The position numbers and the translations under genes are program-made. The notes beneath the pieces were generated by a model, which saw only the letters and a program-made list of their open reading frames with translations, ran no database searches and was not told the origin of the DNA. A stretch of 64,000 bases of DNA. Origin: Cristatella mucedo (taxonomy: Eukaryota; Bryozoa; Phylactolaemata; Cristatellidae). Within the stretch, counting starts at the first letter, position 1; every line of letters begins with the position of its first letter. The DNA lies in NCBI GenBank assembly GCA_009760855.2, contig WPIO01000109.1, positions 719,001 through 783,000 of the forward strand. Reading direction: 5' to 3'. Of this stretch, positions 25,756-38,136 are shown one piece after another.

Positions 25756-26039
25756 TCGACGGATTTTTTGGCGTCAAACATAAGCGTCAAAGTTCGCGGG
25801 CGAGAAGACTTGCGAGCAATGAGTTACTGAAATCGAAACGACGAACGGAAAAAAGGTAAGCTGATATGGCAGCCCCATTTATTTAGCCGCCGCAGAAGAG
25901 ACTTAGAACGGCCATCGCCTACGATTGCAGAGGGCAATACACGCTTGCTCGAGCTGAAACTCAAATCCGCGACACGATCGTTAAGTTCGAACGTGGAAAC
26001 GCCGTGCGGCAAAAAGAGAAACCATTTGGCCCCACATAC

Positions 26040-26172
26040 GAGTTGGTTTGGTCCCCGGAGTTAAGGTGCTAGCCCTTTCGACCGAGGTCGTGGGTTCGAG
26101 TCCTAGGGCATACGGCGCCTGCATAGAGATTCGGTTCTGTTAGGGCGCTATACAAATGAGTTATATATATTT
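26040..26172 (+). mobile_element. SINE-B, tRNA-derived with LINE-A tail
   Basis: A box (tggtttggtccccggagttaaggtgct), B box (gtcgtgggttcgagtcct), then a short tail gcgcctgcatagagattcggttctg, cgctatacaaatgag and a TA-rich end. The tail is the LINE-A 3' terminus with few changes. Related copies lie at 27.5, 46.7, 51.9 and 58.0 kb. Confidence 0.8.
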
Positions 26173-27234
26173 TTTGTAAGAACGCGACTGCATCGGCCGT
26201 GGGCGGACGGGCGGCGAATACGAACGTGGCAAACGTTGGCCGATCGGCATATTAAGAGTAGAGGAAGGAAGAGAGTGGAGAAGGCAGAGTCCTCACACTC
26301 GTCAGCGAACTGCCAGGAAGCGTGGAGTTCGGGTCGATGAGGTCATACGACCTGCGCATCAATTCGTAGTCCCGAGCTGTCGGCTGCACAAGGCATGTCA
26401 GCAGCCAGACAGACCCCTGCGGTCGACGATCCAGGAATTTGAACGTCAGGTGGCTCGAGCTTAGGCGGGTAGCACCCAGGCGTCGACGCAAGCGCCTCGA
26501 CCCAGGGTCGAGATGCGCATTAATTATTCACTACCACCATAACCGGCAGACATAACTATCGCTCTTTGCCTCCTGCAGGCGGCCGCATATGTGCTAACTT
26601 TCGACGCAGCAGCGGCTCTTCTCGCGGGTCGCGACCCTCGGCAGGCTATCTGACCGAGAGCTAGGAGCAACGAATGCAGAAGAGTCTCATCAATCTTTTT
26701 TCACACGTTCAAACGATTTCTAATTTTTTAGAGGGCATTAGGATCTTCGAGTAATATTTATGTCTCGCGCTTATGAGAATAATTGGGATCTTCTTGGAAT
26801 TTTCCTATTGCTTGATTAGAATTTTTAACCTATCGAACGCCGCCTCAATCTTTCCCATGACACTTTGATAAATATACTTTCCCTAGAAACCAAGGAATCT
26901 GATGGAGCCACTCTTCTTCAAACATTGGCACGCTACTCTCGCGGATCTGCAAGAAAAGCAGAACGTAGGGGTTGTCGGTATTTGCTTTAATCACGCTTAA
27001 ACATTTTCCTCAACTTCAGCAACTTTACAACTCTTAATTCTCTTGATTCTCGTATTGTTGAAATTAACGCTACAGTAAAATCCGATCTATTTCTAAACAA
27101 ATTCACTTAAAGTCGTTCGTGAAAACCTTCAAAAAAATACTCCGACCTAAGATGACTAAAAGCACTGTGCAAATAACCGCAAACAACCTCTTTTGATGCG
27201 TGATTTAGCCAGATGGTAATCTTCTTTGCAAGCG
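26173..27234. other. Unassigned intergenic DNA
   Basis: No supported feature. The region is AT-rich after 26.7 kb. Confidence 0.45.
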
Positions 27235-27240
27235 AGAGAG

Positions 27241-27308
<68 letters not shown>
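27235..27308. repeat. (GA)n microsatellite
   Basis: A nearly pure GA run, uninterrupted from 27244 to 27308. Confidence 0.95.
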
Positions 27309-27309
<1 letters not shown>

Positions 27310-27429
27310 ACAGGCGCCAAAGATAAATATACAACAGATAACCTATTTCAACTAATTTAATCGAAAGAAAATACATGTAGAGCCGTTGTTTCGCTTACTT
27401 AAATCTCATTATAGCCAACGTATTTATAT

Positions 27430-27580
27430 ATAATATATAATTAATATATATAGTGCCCCAAGAGAACTTAATCTGTATTCAGGCGCTTCACATATGCCTC
27501 GGGGCTCGAGCCCACGACCTCAGTCAGACCTTGGTCGGAGCGAGCACCTTAACCGCTAGACCAAACCAGCTCGGCAATTT
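27430..27580 (-). mobile_element. SINE-B, tRNA-derived with LINE-A tail
   Basis: On the minus strand: A box (tggtttggtctagcggttaag), B box (gtcgtgggctcgagccc), then gcgcctgaatacagattaag, ttctcttggggcac and a TA-rich end at 27420-27452. The best complete copy of the family. Confidence 0.85.
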
Positions 27581-27656
27581 GGCTGCAAAGCCATTCTTGC
27601 GTCCTAGCCTTCCGGCCATAAATAAAGAAATACAAGCTGATTATACAGCCTCTTTT

Positions 27657-29176
27657 TGTATAATAATAATATTAATAATAATAATAATAATAAAGCACTT
27701 GATAAAGCGCCCTCAGAGAACTCAATCTCTCTCAAGCCGCTTTACATTTGCTGTAAAGTGAAATGCAATTGAATGGTAAGTAAAATCATGCTTGAAAAAC
27801 AGACGAAATGAATAATATGGTTAGGGGTGACATGCACAGGGTCAGCATACAAATGTGGTTAGTGGCAGCATGCACAGTGTCAGCCCGCATAAGGACATCA
27901 AGGACGAATCACAGGGACCCACTAAATGCTGTCCTAAATGTGTGTGTTTTTTTAAGTTCCTTTTGAATGTGGTCAGGTCAGGGGATGTTGTGACGCAGGT
28001 CGGGAGGGAGTTCCAGGCTTTCGGAGCATACGAACTAAATGCACAATCTCCAAAGGATTTAAGGTTTGTATGAGGTATTTCTAGACTGTTGGATTCCGAA
28101 AAGCTGGTGGTACGATGCTTGGCCTGATGGGGTAGTATATCTGAGAGATAGGCTGGAGCCATAAAATGAAGGGACCTAAAAGTGAGCGACAAAACCTTGA
28201 AGTCAATCCGTTGCTTGACTGGTAGCCAGTGCAGGTCGGCGAGAAGTGGAGTAATGTGGCAACTGCGACACTCACGACAGACAAGCCTAGCTGCAGAGTT
28301 TGGCACCAGCTGCAATCGCCTGATCGCACATGCTGGTAGGCCAGTAAGCAGTGAGTTGCAGAAGTCGAGACGGGATGTCACGAATGCATGGACCAACTTG
28401 GCTCGCTAGCAATGTTATGAAGCAGAAAATAGGCAGATTTGACTGTGGAGCTGATGTGGTCGTCTAACGAGAGGTCACTTTGGAATATGACACCTAGATT
28501 TCGAGCTGATTCAACTGGAGATATGCTGGCAGAGCCAATTTTGAGCGTCAGCCTTTCCAATCTCTGAATCACACTGGGTTTGCCTATAACTAGTAAGTTA
28601 GTTTTATCATCGTTTAGTTTTAGAAAATTTTCTGCCATCCTAGTGCGGATGTCGTCAATGCATGCAGCAAGTGAGATGAGAGAATTTGAGGTGCTCGAAG
28701 GCTGGGAGGGATCAAAGCAAAGGTACAACTGAGTGTCATCCGCATAGAAGTAAAAGCCTAGATTGTGCTTGGCAATCACATCAGCAAGAGGCAGAGTATA
28801 AACCGTGAAAAGAACTGGACCTAGCACTGAGCCCTGAGGTACTCCAAATTTGAGAGGTACTTCAGATGATCTTTGTCCATTCACGTCAATACTCTGGAGT
28901 CTCCCACTGAGATAGGACCTGAACCACTGCAGAGCAGTGCCAGTGATGCCCAGGCGAGATGAGAGGCGCTCTAGAAGAACTTTGTGATCGATGGTATCAA
29001 AAGCTGCCAAAAGATCAAGCAAAACAAGCAGAGACACTCTACCCATGTCTGCATTCCTAAGTAGGTCGTTGTATACCCTAAGCAATGCTGACTCTGTGGA
29101 GTGATTAGCTCTAAAGCCAGACTGGAACTTACTATCAAGGTGTGAGGTTTCGATATAGGATTTCAGCTGGTCAAGC
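27657..29176 (-). mobile_element. LINE-A, longest copy (reverse transcriptase and 3' UTR)
   Basis: This copy runs from a TAA tract (27661-27692) back through the 3' UTR and reverse transcriptase, and encodes about 270 residues of RT plus the C-terminal domain. Visible motifs are FQSGFRANHSTESALL, LDLLAAFDTIDHKVLLERL, GVPQGSVLGPVLF and the catalytic FYADDTQLY. The C-terminal half follows in another frame ([33 protein letters not shown]). The switch near 28410 reflects a deletion of about 40 bp, because other copies have extra codons (IWACLDNDTTSK) there. The endonuclease domain is absent and a SINE-A abuts the 5' end. Confidence 0.9.
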
Positions 29177-29320
29177 GACAGAAGAGCCTTGACGGCTATC
29201 ACCATCGCTTACAGCGGCGATAAAAGATCACCCACTACAGGATTCGAGCCCACGACCTTGGGCCCGAGGTCGTGAAAAGCAACTGCCTTACCTAGTGAGC
29301 AATTACGGCTCACCATCCAT
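29165..29320 (-). mobile_element. SINE-A fused to the LINE-A 5' end
   Basis: The reverse complement carries the A box, the B box (gtcgtgggctcgaatcct) and the SINE-A body up to aaggctcttctgtcgct. There it passes straight into LINE-A sequence (tgaccagctgaaatcc). The SINE-A 3' end seen elsewhere (ataca...gaggctgtttaatcagc) is missing. Confidence 0.8.
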
Positions 29321-29357
29321 TCGAACGGACTCATCTCCCATGCCTCATGCATTTCTA

Positions 29358-29955
29358 AAAATATTAATAATGATAATAATAATAATGCACTTGATAAAGT
29401 GCCCTCAGATAACTCAATGTCTTTCTAGGTGCTTTACATTTGCTGCAAAGTGTAATGCAATTGAATGGTGAGCAATATCATGCTTGATAAACAAACAACA
29501 TGAATAACATGTTCATGTGTGACGTGCACAGGGTCAGCATGCAAATGTGGTTAGTGGCAGCCTGGACAGTGTCAGCACGAATAAGCACATAAAGGACGTA
29601 TCACAGAGACCCACTAAATGCTGCCCTAAATGGGTGTGTTTTTAAGTTCTTTTTAAATGGGGTCAAGTCAGGGGATGCTCTGACGCAGGTCGGGAGGGAG
29701 TTCCAGGCTTTGGGAGCATATGAACTAAATGTACGGTCTCCAAAGAATTTGAGGTTTGTACGAGGTATTGGTAAACTGCTAGATTCCGAAAAGCGGGTGG
29801 TACGATGCTTGGCCTGATGGGGTAGTATATCTGAGAGATAAGCTGGAGCCAAAGAATGAAGTGACCTAAAAGTGAGCGACAAAACCTTGAAGTCAATCCG
29901 TTGCTTGACTGGTAGCCAGTTCTGGTCGGCGAGAAGTGGTGTAATGAGGCAACTG
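29358..29955 (-). mobile_element. LINE-A 3' end
   Basis: Tail, 3' UTR and coding end ([38 protein letters not shown]). It is close in sequence to the copy at 27.7 kb, so the two are recent relatives. Homology ends abruptly in the LHWLPV region near 29955. Confidence 0.85.
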
Positions 29956-31201
29956 CTTTATTTTAGTATCAGTCTGCTGACGGCTAGATGCAGCAATGGT
30001 GAAAAAGAACTCGAAAGCCTCTCAATTGGGCTTGCACTTCTGCCTAACTTGACTTTTTAACAATCTAAAAACTAACGCATAAACGCGCTACAGACGGTAC
30101 AAAGTTTGAAGTGCAGGAAAAAAGCATCAATAGCGATCCGTCGTGAGCGTCTGTACTCGGGTCCCTAGGTCGAATTAAATTGCTTTAAAACTTATGTAGT
30201 AAATCAATTTCGCGCTCGGCTGAAAGTCGTCAGCTAATTTTCTATTATATAAGGCTTCCTACTATGGCTCCTTTGTGCAACGAGCAAACTGCCGACTCGC
30301 AGAGCGAGCAGCTAGAGACGAAGACTTTCCATTTCATCGGCGCTACACGCCGTACAAATGATGGTAATTAATGACAATAGCGACAACAATTGGCAGCGCC
30401 AGACCAAGACAAGTAATGGAAATGAGGTCGCGTTGGAGCAACTAACCGGACGCGGCTGACGCTCGTGTGAGCCTGAAAGTCCACAACCGCGGCTGCTGGC
30501 TGTCGCTCTTACGCTGCAGCGCCGCCGCGGCCACCCTCGGCTAGCGGCCAGCTCGGTCAGGCCCGGCTACTTATAGCGAGAGTCACGTGACCGCGACTGG
30601 CTCCCGCTCTTTTTTGACCGATGTTGCGCAGGTCTGCATGATGTTAATTGTCTACAATTCTAAAAAAATAATACAAAATAAAAAAATTGAATATTAAATA
30701 TAAAATAAAATAAGTCTAAAATTCGTCGCTCTTTCCAAATATACATTGCAGAAAATGATTTATGACTTTCTTCTGTGCACAGGCTAGTCAGGTTTGATAG
30801 ATTTCGCTTGCCAAAGGCCGGGTGCCCTTTAGCATTACCCATTATGCATAATAATATTGGCTTTCGTTTGGTTTTCTTGTAATAGTCACTTAATGATATC
30901 AACGTTGCTCGCTAGTTTTCATAGAAAAAGGAGCTATTTTGACCGTTGACATAGTTCTTAAAATCAGAGCAGATATTTGTCATTTACAATCACAATGGAG
31001 TGTAAAAATTCCCTGCTTATATTCTGCTACATCTGCAGATTTTCGTTAAAAGAGCAGCGGCTACTGATTATAACGTTCATCAACCAATGCAATCACACCT
31101 CATTTGGGTGCAAACTAGGAGAGCAGGATAAGACGCGGGCGGCCTCGCATATGGGTGCGAAAGGCGTGTGCAGAAAACTTGAGGCGATGGCTTAAAGAAA
31201 A
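29956..31201. other. Unassigned DNA with a GC-rich patch
   Basis: Mostly unassigned. A GC-rich patch at about 30430-30600 contains a perfect 10-bp E-box palindrome (GTCACGTGAC, 30582-30591) and a TATA-like cttatag just upstream. AT-rich DNA follows. No associated transcript could be identified. Confidence 0.4.
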
Positions 31202-33577
31202 GTGATGGTTCAAAGCAAATGCAGCAAATGCCATTTAGAGAACCGTTGCTCTGGCGGGGTTGCAATTGTTGTTCGCGAATCGTTTGGCTATATAATGTGC
31301 AGTTTCTCGCACGGGTCATCGTTTGAATCGGTTGCTATCAGGTCTTCATCAAAGGTAATGCCTCTCACTGATGTCATATACCGGCCTTTCTCTGGCTGTC
31401 TAAACTTGTTTATAGAGGAGTTTTCCGAGTTTTTCACTAAAATATTTGTGTGTGACAGGCCGTTACTGATTGTAGGAGACTTCAATATTCACGTTGACAA
31501 CCCTAGCAACAGCCAGGTCCGCTCATTTTTTGACTGTCTGGAGAAATTTGGTTTGGCCCAACACGTTAATCATAGCACCCACGTCGGTGGCCACATTCTA
31601 GATCTCGTGATCACTAAGGATGTCCTTCCCACTGACTTTGTGGTGTGCCCACTGACCCTCTCAAATCATTGTTCGGTCTCGTTTACTGTTCCTGCTCCCT
31701 CGTACGTGCAGGTCAATGTCGAATTTGCCAAACGACGTAACTTACAAAGCATTGAAATGGTCAAGTTTTTGAAATCTGTTTGTGATGCAAGTCTTCTTGA
31801 TCTGCATTCAGACTCGCCCGGCAGCCTCGATACCCTCACTGATGTGATGAACATGACACTCAGGAGTGCTCTTGAAGGCATGCTCCCGCTCACTTTATCC
31901 GTGTTCAAAGTCGTGGAGATTCCTTTCAATTTACAAAAAAAACTCCTTAAGATGCACCGTGTTAAGCGCAGGCTAGAACGTCGTTTCAAGAAATCGGGGT
32001 CTGAGGCAGATCTAGTCAATTTTAAAGACTTCCTTCGAGTTTACACCCGAAAGCTAAAAAAAACAAGGGCTTCTTTTTTCATTAGAAAACTGAATTCATG
32101 CCAGTCGGACACTAAACAGATTTATCAGACAGTAAAAACATTTACTGGCCAATGCTGTGATGTCCGACTGTCCCGGTATTAAGGGTTCAGCCGAAAATTT
32201 TTCAGCCTTCTTTACTGAAAAAATTGTGCACATTCGTGCCTTCATTAAGCCCCCTCCGACCAAAGCAATCGCCGTTCCTCAACCTATGACCTTCCTTAAA
32301 AGGTTCTCCGATGTTTCTGCATGTGATGTGGCTGCCTTCATAAGGTCTAGCAAAATAGCTTGTCTCCTGAAGACCCTATACCTTCATCTCTGTGGTCTTC
32401 ACTAGCAGACCAACTTAGCCCTGCCATAACCAAGATTTTTAATGCTTCTTTGGGAAGAGGGGTCGTCCCCAAGTCCTTCAAATCGGCAATCGTTAGACCT
32501 ATTCTTAAAAAGCCTGGATTAGACACAGAGGTCCTAGCAAACTATCGCCCAGTTTCCCTTCTTCCGTTCTTATCAAAGATTCTTGAAAACATTGTTGCTA
32601 AGCAGCTAGTTGAACATATTGAAAATAATGGAATGTCAGAAACATTTCAATCAGGGTTCAAGAGGCAGCACACTACTGAAACTGCTCTCCTCCATGTTAA
32701 CAATGACATTCTACGTGGCAACGACGACGGGAATGTCACTGCCCTAGCTCTGCTAGATCTGTCTGCTGCCTTCGACACCATTGATCACGATGTTCTGCTT
32801 GAACGATTGAGTACAACGATCGATCTGGCAGACGAAGCACTGGCGTTGTTTAAATCCTACTTGTCTGATCGTGTTCAATCCGTGTCGTGTGGGGGTCAGG
32901 TCTCAGACATGAGAAGGGTCACCTGTGGAGTCCCTCAAGGGTCTGTACTCGGTCCCTTGCTGTTCTCCATTTATACAAAACCTCTGGGAAAAGTGATTAA
33001 GGCACATGGAATAGGATATCACTTCTATGCTGACGATACTCAGTTGTATTTGTCATTTAAACCTTCGGAATCTTCTGCAGCAACTGAGAAACTGAATGCT
33101 TGCCTTGCCGATATTCGGTACTGGATGTGGGAAAACTTCCTGAAATTAAATGACGATAAAACCGAACTGCTTCTCATAGGACACCATAAGTGTGTGGCTG
33201 AATTAAAAGGCCTTGCTCTTCTAATAGGTGATGCTATTGTGCGACCTTCACCACGTGCTCAAAATTTAAGTGTCGTGGTCGACAGCTGCCTCAATTTCAA
33301 AAGCTTCATTCAGAAGACTGCCTCTACAGCTAGCCATCACATCCGACCCCTATCCAAGATTAGGAGCTGTCTCCCACAGTTGCTTGTAAAAAATTTAACT
33401 AGCTCTTTAGTTCTGTCTCGGCTTGATTATTGTAATTCCCTTTTGGCTGTGCTGCCAAAGAAAGCTATTATGCCACTACAGCGGACTATGAATATGGCTG
33501 CAAGGCTGGTCTTCAAGTCCCAGCGGTTTGAGCACGTGTCTCCTTTGCTGATAGAGCTAGGTTGCTTGCCGGTCTAG
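31202..33577 (+). pseudogene. Broken LINE-B pol ORF
   Basis: Frame 1 covers 31202-32182 (endonuclease and linker). A +/- shifted piece covers about 32157-32352 (FSAFFTEKIVHIRAF, then CDVAAFIRSSK). The original frame resumes near 32360 (PEDPIPSSLW) and runs to the TAG at 33575-33577. In-frame coding continues for about 110 codons after that stop, to the end of the C-terminal domain. Three lesions in about 2.8 kb point to a moderately old insertion. Confidence 0.8.
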
Positions 33578-34078
33578 CAAAGGATACAGAGCAAAGTTCT
33601 TACGCTGACCCACAAGGCCCGCCACGGCTTGGCTCCTTCGTACCTAGCTGAACTGCTGCATCAGTTTCAGCCTGTTCGAGCCCTCAGGTCCTGTGTGGAC
33701 AATAAATTAGCTGTCCCATTCCTCCGCATAAAGACAGTTGGCGACAGAAGCTTTAGCTCTGCAGGTCCTAGACTGCGGAGCTCTCTCCCACAATTCTTAC
33801 GCAACGACAACTACTCTCCTACTGCCGACTATGGCACATCCTTTTCAGCGGTCCTGAGCTGCTACTTCTATTCTACTCACTACCTCAACTGCTCTCCTGA
33901 CTCTGCTATGCTTTTCACTTTTTCTTTGTTGCGTGAGACGAAGTCTGTTGGCTACCGAATGCGCACCGAAAGCCGTTTAGGCTGTGAGTGCGCCATACAA
34001 AACTCTCCTGCGTAACACCCACATGGTCTTAATGACTTCGTGGAGTTACAGACGGAGACACTTTACATTATAGGGAGA
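31202..34078 (+). mobile_element. LINE-B, near-complete non-LTR retrotransposon (endonuclease + RT)
   Basis: The APE-like endonuclease begins inside the domain (GGVAIVVRESF) and shows LLIVGDFNIHVD, HILDLVITKD and LSNHCSVSF. The reverse transcriptase follows with VRPILKKPGLD, NYRPVSLLPFLSKI, LDLSAAFDTIDHDVLLERL, GVPQGSVLGPLLF and FYADDTQLY, then the C-terminal domain and a 3' UTR ending gtggagttacagacggag. The frame changes near 32160 and back near 32350, and a TAG at 33575-33577 interrupts the C-terminal domain where relatives have a sense codon. The N-terminal part of the endonuclease and any ORF1 are missing. It was copied by the CR1/L2-type target-primed mechanism and is now inactive. Confidence 0.9.
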
Positions 34079-36990
34079 GAAAACTGATCATATTTCGGAT
34101 TGTTTTTTCTGCATCACTAACGTGCAGGGCTTCGGCAAGAAGAATAATCTTCAGATTGAATATCTAAATCCACCGTCAGCGATGCGACCTGCAGCACTGT
34201 CGTGGGTGCGGACGTTGCGTTAAAAACGCTGGACTTGTTTCGCGTTGCAGATACGAAGTCGACTGCGGGTGAATTGCTCATTGCCAAATTCCTCGTCATC
34301 GCCGGTCGTCTCTTCTACTCGATGAATAGCCGCAGTTTACGTATTTAATCGCATTTAAGCTTGACAGCCGGTCGAGCGGCGCTGCCAAACGACACGGTGC
34401 TGTAAGCTTCTTGGCAACGCTACGGCGCCCGCTCGTCCGCCGCAGCGAACGCTGGAGCAGCGGCGGCGGCGCCGGCGGCTGCTAGCTGAGGCGGCGCGAA
34501 CGCTGCGCACACGTTTGTACTTCGGCCGGTCGTAATAAATTTTTATAAGGGCATTTTGAAAATGTGTTGTTATTGTTTTTATTACAGCATCGAATACTAA
34601 AGGTGGACTAATTCCGTATTTAAATATCAGTGCGTCAATCGACGTAAAATTTCGCGCTTTTTTTGGTTGAAATTGAAATTGCTTTAACCGGGCGATTCTA
34701 AAAGGGTGAGGAGATTGCCGGAAATTATCTGTAGACCACACAAAGCTACAGCTGGAGCAGACGCAATAGCAGACCGGCGGCGGCGCAGCGCAGCGAACGC
34801 CGCAAGTCGCCCATGTGAGGTTCAGGCACCGCCGCCGCCGCATTTTGTTCGTCGGTTCGACCGCGTTCGAGTTCTGATGATCGTCAAACCGCATTTAAGA
34901 TTTTAAACCTGCGAGATGCTGTTGCAGGTTTACTCGCCAAATTTAATGCACTTAAGCTGACCCGTTCTCTTGCTATGATGAAAATAGTCAGCACCAGCCA
35001 GCGTTTTCATGCATTCAAACGGCAATTTTCAAGCTGCGATTTTTGCAAAATACTTCGCGAAGTAGCCCAACCCGTGTTGCAGCCCTACAAATGCGTGCTG
35101 CAACACAGCCGTCATTTCTGCAATAAACTGCTTGAAACTGCCGTTTTTATTTCAAATGATAGAGAATAATCAGGGAAACTTGGTGCGACTGTACTTTCGA
35201 GTGCTAAATCTGCGGTCTTCTATTGCCTGGGCTAGTTTCCTGCCTAAATATTCGACCTCTTATACAGCAATTTTCGTTTTATATTTTATATTATTATTCG
35301 TTTTATACAGCAATTTTAAATTTTCAATAGCTGGAGTTTTCGCTACAAGTGTTGCAAAACTGAGTTTTTGATTGTCTATTTTAGAAAACAGTGAACCGGT
35401 TTAACTGGCAAAGTTTCATAGCATAGTGCATAGGTGTTATCAAGCTATGACCTCCGATATATCGGACCACAGTACGATTGCTAAAAGCGACACTGCTGTC
35501 ATTCGCATATTAAGCGGCGTGCAACTTTGGTCAAGATTCTAAATTGTAGACAACAGTGTTACGGGTTTACTCAGACAACTTTGCGTGACTTTGCGCATGC
35601 GTTGTCATGCTATGGCCATCAATGACCCGGGACAGCTAGCCTCCCCCCTATTCAAACTGCGATAAAGCCACCATTTCTATCGTTAGCATTACGAAACTGT
35701 TTTTTTTAATTCCACATGGAAACAGCACTCGGGGTTTAGCCACAATAGTTTTTGCTATTTCGAATGCACGTTATCAAGCAATGGCTCCCAGTGGCCCGGG
35801 CTGCTGTGCAATGTCAAACTGAGATATAGCTGCAGGTTCCACAATTCCGCTCGACCTAAATAGTTGGTTGAAGCACAACGGACGGGAGTTCTTGCAGTTC
35901 AATCAGGTGTCCCAGCAGCGTGTTAGGCACCCGAAGTCGAAGGTCGAGAAGTTCACGGAAGCAGCGTCAAGTAGTGCATCGACGTGCGGTGGAGGCGCGT
36001 ACGCTGTAGCGTGGTCGATTGGCTGCGGTGGCGCGGTCGAGCGTGTACATTGCCTCGTGTTTGAGCGTCTATAATATAATATAACATATAATAATCCGTC
36101 GCGGCTCTCGCGGCGGAGCAGACCGTCCGTGGAGGTAAAAATGTCGGTGACGCACTAGGCCGAGCAGCACGTACGAGGACCCTGCAGGTCCAGTTGCCGT
36201 TTCGCCAACATGACGGCAGTGCCTTGGCAACACTAGCGCCTCACCCCACAGCTCATAACGCCAGGTACACATCATAAGAAGACGTTATGAATTGAAATGC
36301 GTTCAAGTTCCAAACATTCGTCTTGCTCGTTAATAAAGCGCTTACAGCCTGCAATAGCCGTTTTCTGGAACTTCGCTGCTCCGGTGGGGAGCAGGGGATT
36401 ATCCGTATTTTTAGTATGTGGATTGTCGTATGCATAGCCGACATACAGCTCTTATCGTGACCTCGAGTTAAAATTCAGTGCATTTTGCGCCAACTCAACG
36501 GTTTCGTGTACCAGTGTGATGTCCATTGCAGATTTATTTATTGGTCATTTCCTTTTGCCTCCAGGCTTTGCTTAAATGTACGCGTAATTTTGCGCTACGT
36601 TGCCTTGCTCGCTTCCAGCCTTCTTGAACGTACCAGCAAAAAGTTTTAGAAATTGTGTATTTTCGATACAAAAACTAGTAATTTCTTTAGCATTGTTTCA
36701 TGGTACCAACACACATCTTTAACTATTTGGTCGACCTGGTCAGCGACTCTGAGTGCAAGATCATCGCTGAAATAGAACGCTCTATTGTGGATCACGGGCT
36801 CGTTAAGCCGAGCTCCGGTGCATTTCCGAACGACCGGAAGTGAATGGCCAGTCGCTTCTACTTGTCACGCGGTCAGCGGTTGTAAATGCTATCGTCATAT
36901 GCGGCTCTTTCCATAGGTACTTTAAAACTATTTTAAGCTACAATTTTTTTAAAAGAACAATAAAGCAAATAAGAATTCGCCACTGCAAAA
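34079..36990. other. Unassigned DNA with a diverged dispersed repeat
   Basis: GCC/GCG-rich DNA lies at 34350-34860. The block at about 34915-35110 (tttactcgccaaatttaatgc, then gcattcaaacggc) is repeated at about 40212-40350. Related motifs (ttatcaagc-atgg) recur near 35.43, 35.6 and 35.77 kb. No supported gene. Confidence 0.45.
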
Positions 36991-37084
36991 CTTGATGGCA
37001 ATTTTCTCTGAATTAAGAAGCTCATATGTTCTACTTTCTTTATAAAGAAAGCGCGATCGAATCCTCCTCGATTGGTGATCCGAT

Positions 37085-37170
37085 CGAAAAGACGACGCTG
37101 TAGACTTGAGCTTCCGTTGCCGCCATGGCCGCCGCCGTCGGTGCGGGGGTTTGCTCCTGCCGAAAGCGGC
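37085..37170 (+). pseudogene. Decayed copy of the small membrane-protein exon 1
   Basis: gcttccgttgccgcc, atggcc, gccgccgtcggtg and a CYRRR-like end align with 38130-38225. Here the equivalent of the start codon is lost (gaaaagacg versus gaaaatggcacg) and an in-frame TGA lies upstream. An AATAAA at about 37489 could be the old 3' end. This makes it a broken tandem relative of the 38.1-kb gene. Confidence 0.5.
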
Positions 37171-38136
37171 TAATTCAGTAGCGTGCCAAGGGAAGCGATC
37201 GCCCTCGTGGATACGCCGACCCTCCGTCCTTCTGCACTGAGCGGCGGTCAATAAAAAGCTGTTTAGTCGTTTACGCGAAGCAGGGGCCTTGGGTATCACT
37301 CTTGATCTCACGCTCCGGTTATTTAATTCCAGCGCAAGCGTGCGGCTGAAGTGACAGTTTTCGTTCGCTGATTCCTTTCGCAATATCGTTTGCTGTCCAT
37401 TTCCTGTTCAGCCTCCCGGTCTTGGCTACAGTTTTCAAGAAGGCCGGCGTGGTCGCGGTCGGTTTGTACACGTGTCGCAAACGCTTGCATAATAAAGAGA
37501 GTTGAGTGAATAGGTCGCCTCTTTACGTTTTTTGGAGACGCAGTTTAATTCCTACTGTGCTGCGTGCCGTGGAAATCGCTCCGCGTTGCAGGTAAGAATC
37601 CTGTGGATTAGCGGCGATGCGGCTAAAGCGACCAACGCGGCAAGCGTAGTCAGATCTGGACGACTTTGCTGAGCGTCGGCGTTTTACTCAACGGACGTTC
37701 GCAGTTTGGACACGTGTGAAACTGACGACACAACGCGCGGAGTCTTGAACGCTGCCTCGCAATAGATTGCATCCTGTAGGGAAAGAGGCAGTTGCCCTCG
37801 CTGTGCAAACCCCCTTACTCCGCCACTGCCTGCTACTGTCGTAATAGTTGCATACATTGGTGTAGCGAATACAAATTGCAAGCCGCTGTGCATGGTTCAG
37901 GAGTCACTTGTATTCGTCGGCTGTCTTACATGGAATCGTGACAAGCTCTAACAATGTGCTGCAAAGCCATTACGTCTCGGCAGGCTGTAGCCTCAAGTTC
38001 AATTTAATGTAACCATTGGCCGCTGCCGATACGCTTCAACGGTTCGCTCCGCATCGTGATGCTCGCATTTTCGCCTTCCATTTATAGGACGGCGAAAGGT
38101 TCGAGTTCTTCTCATGTGGGCGGCTAATCGTTGAAA

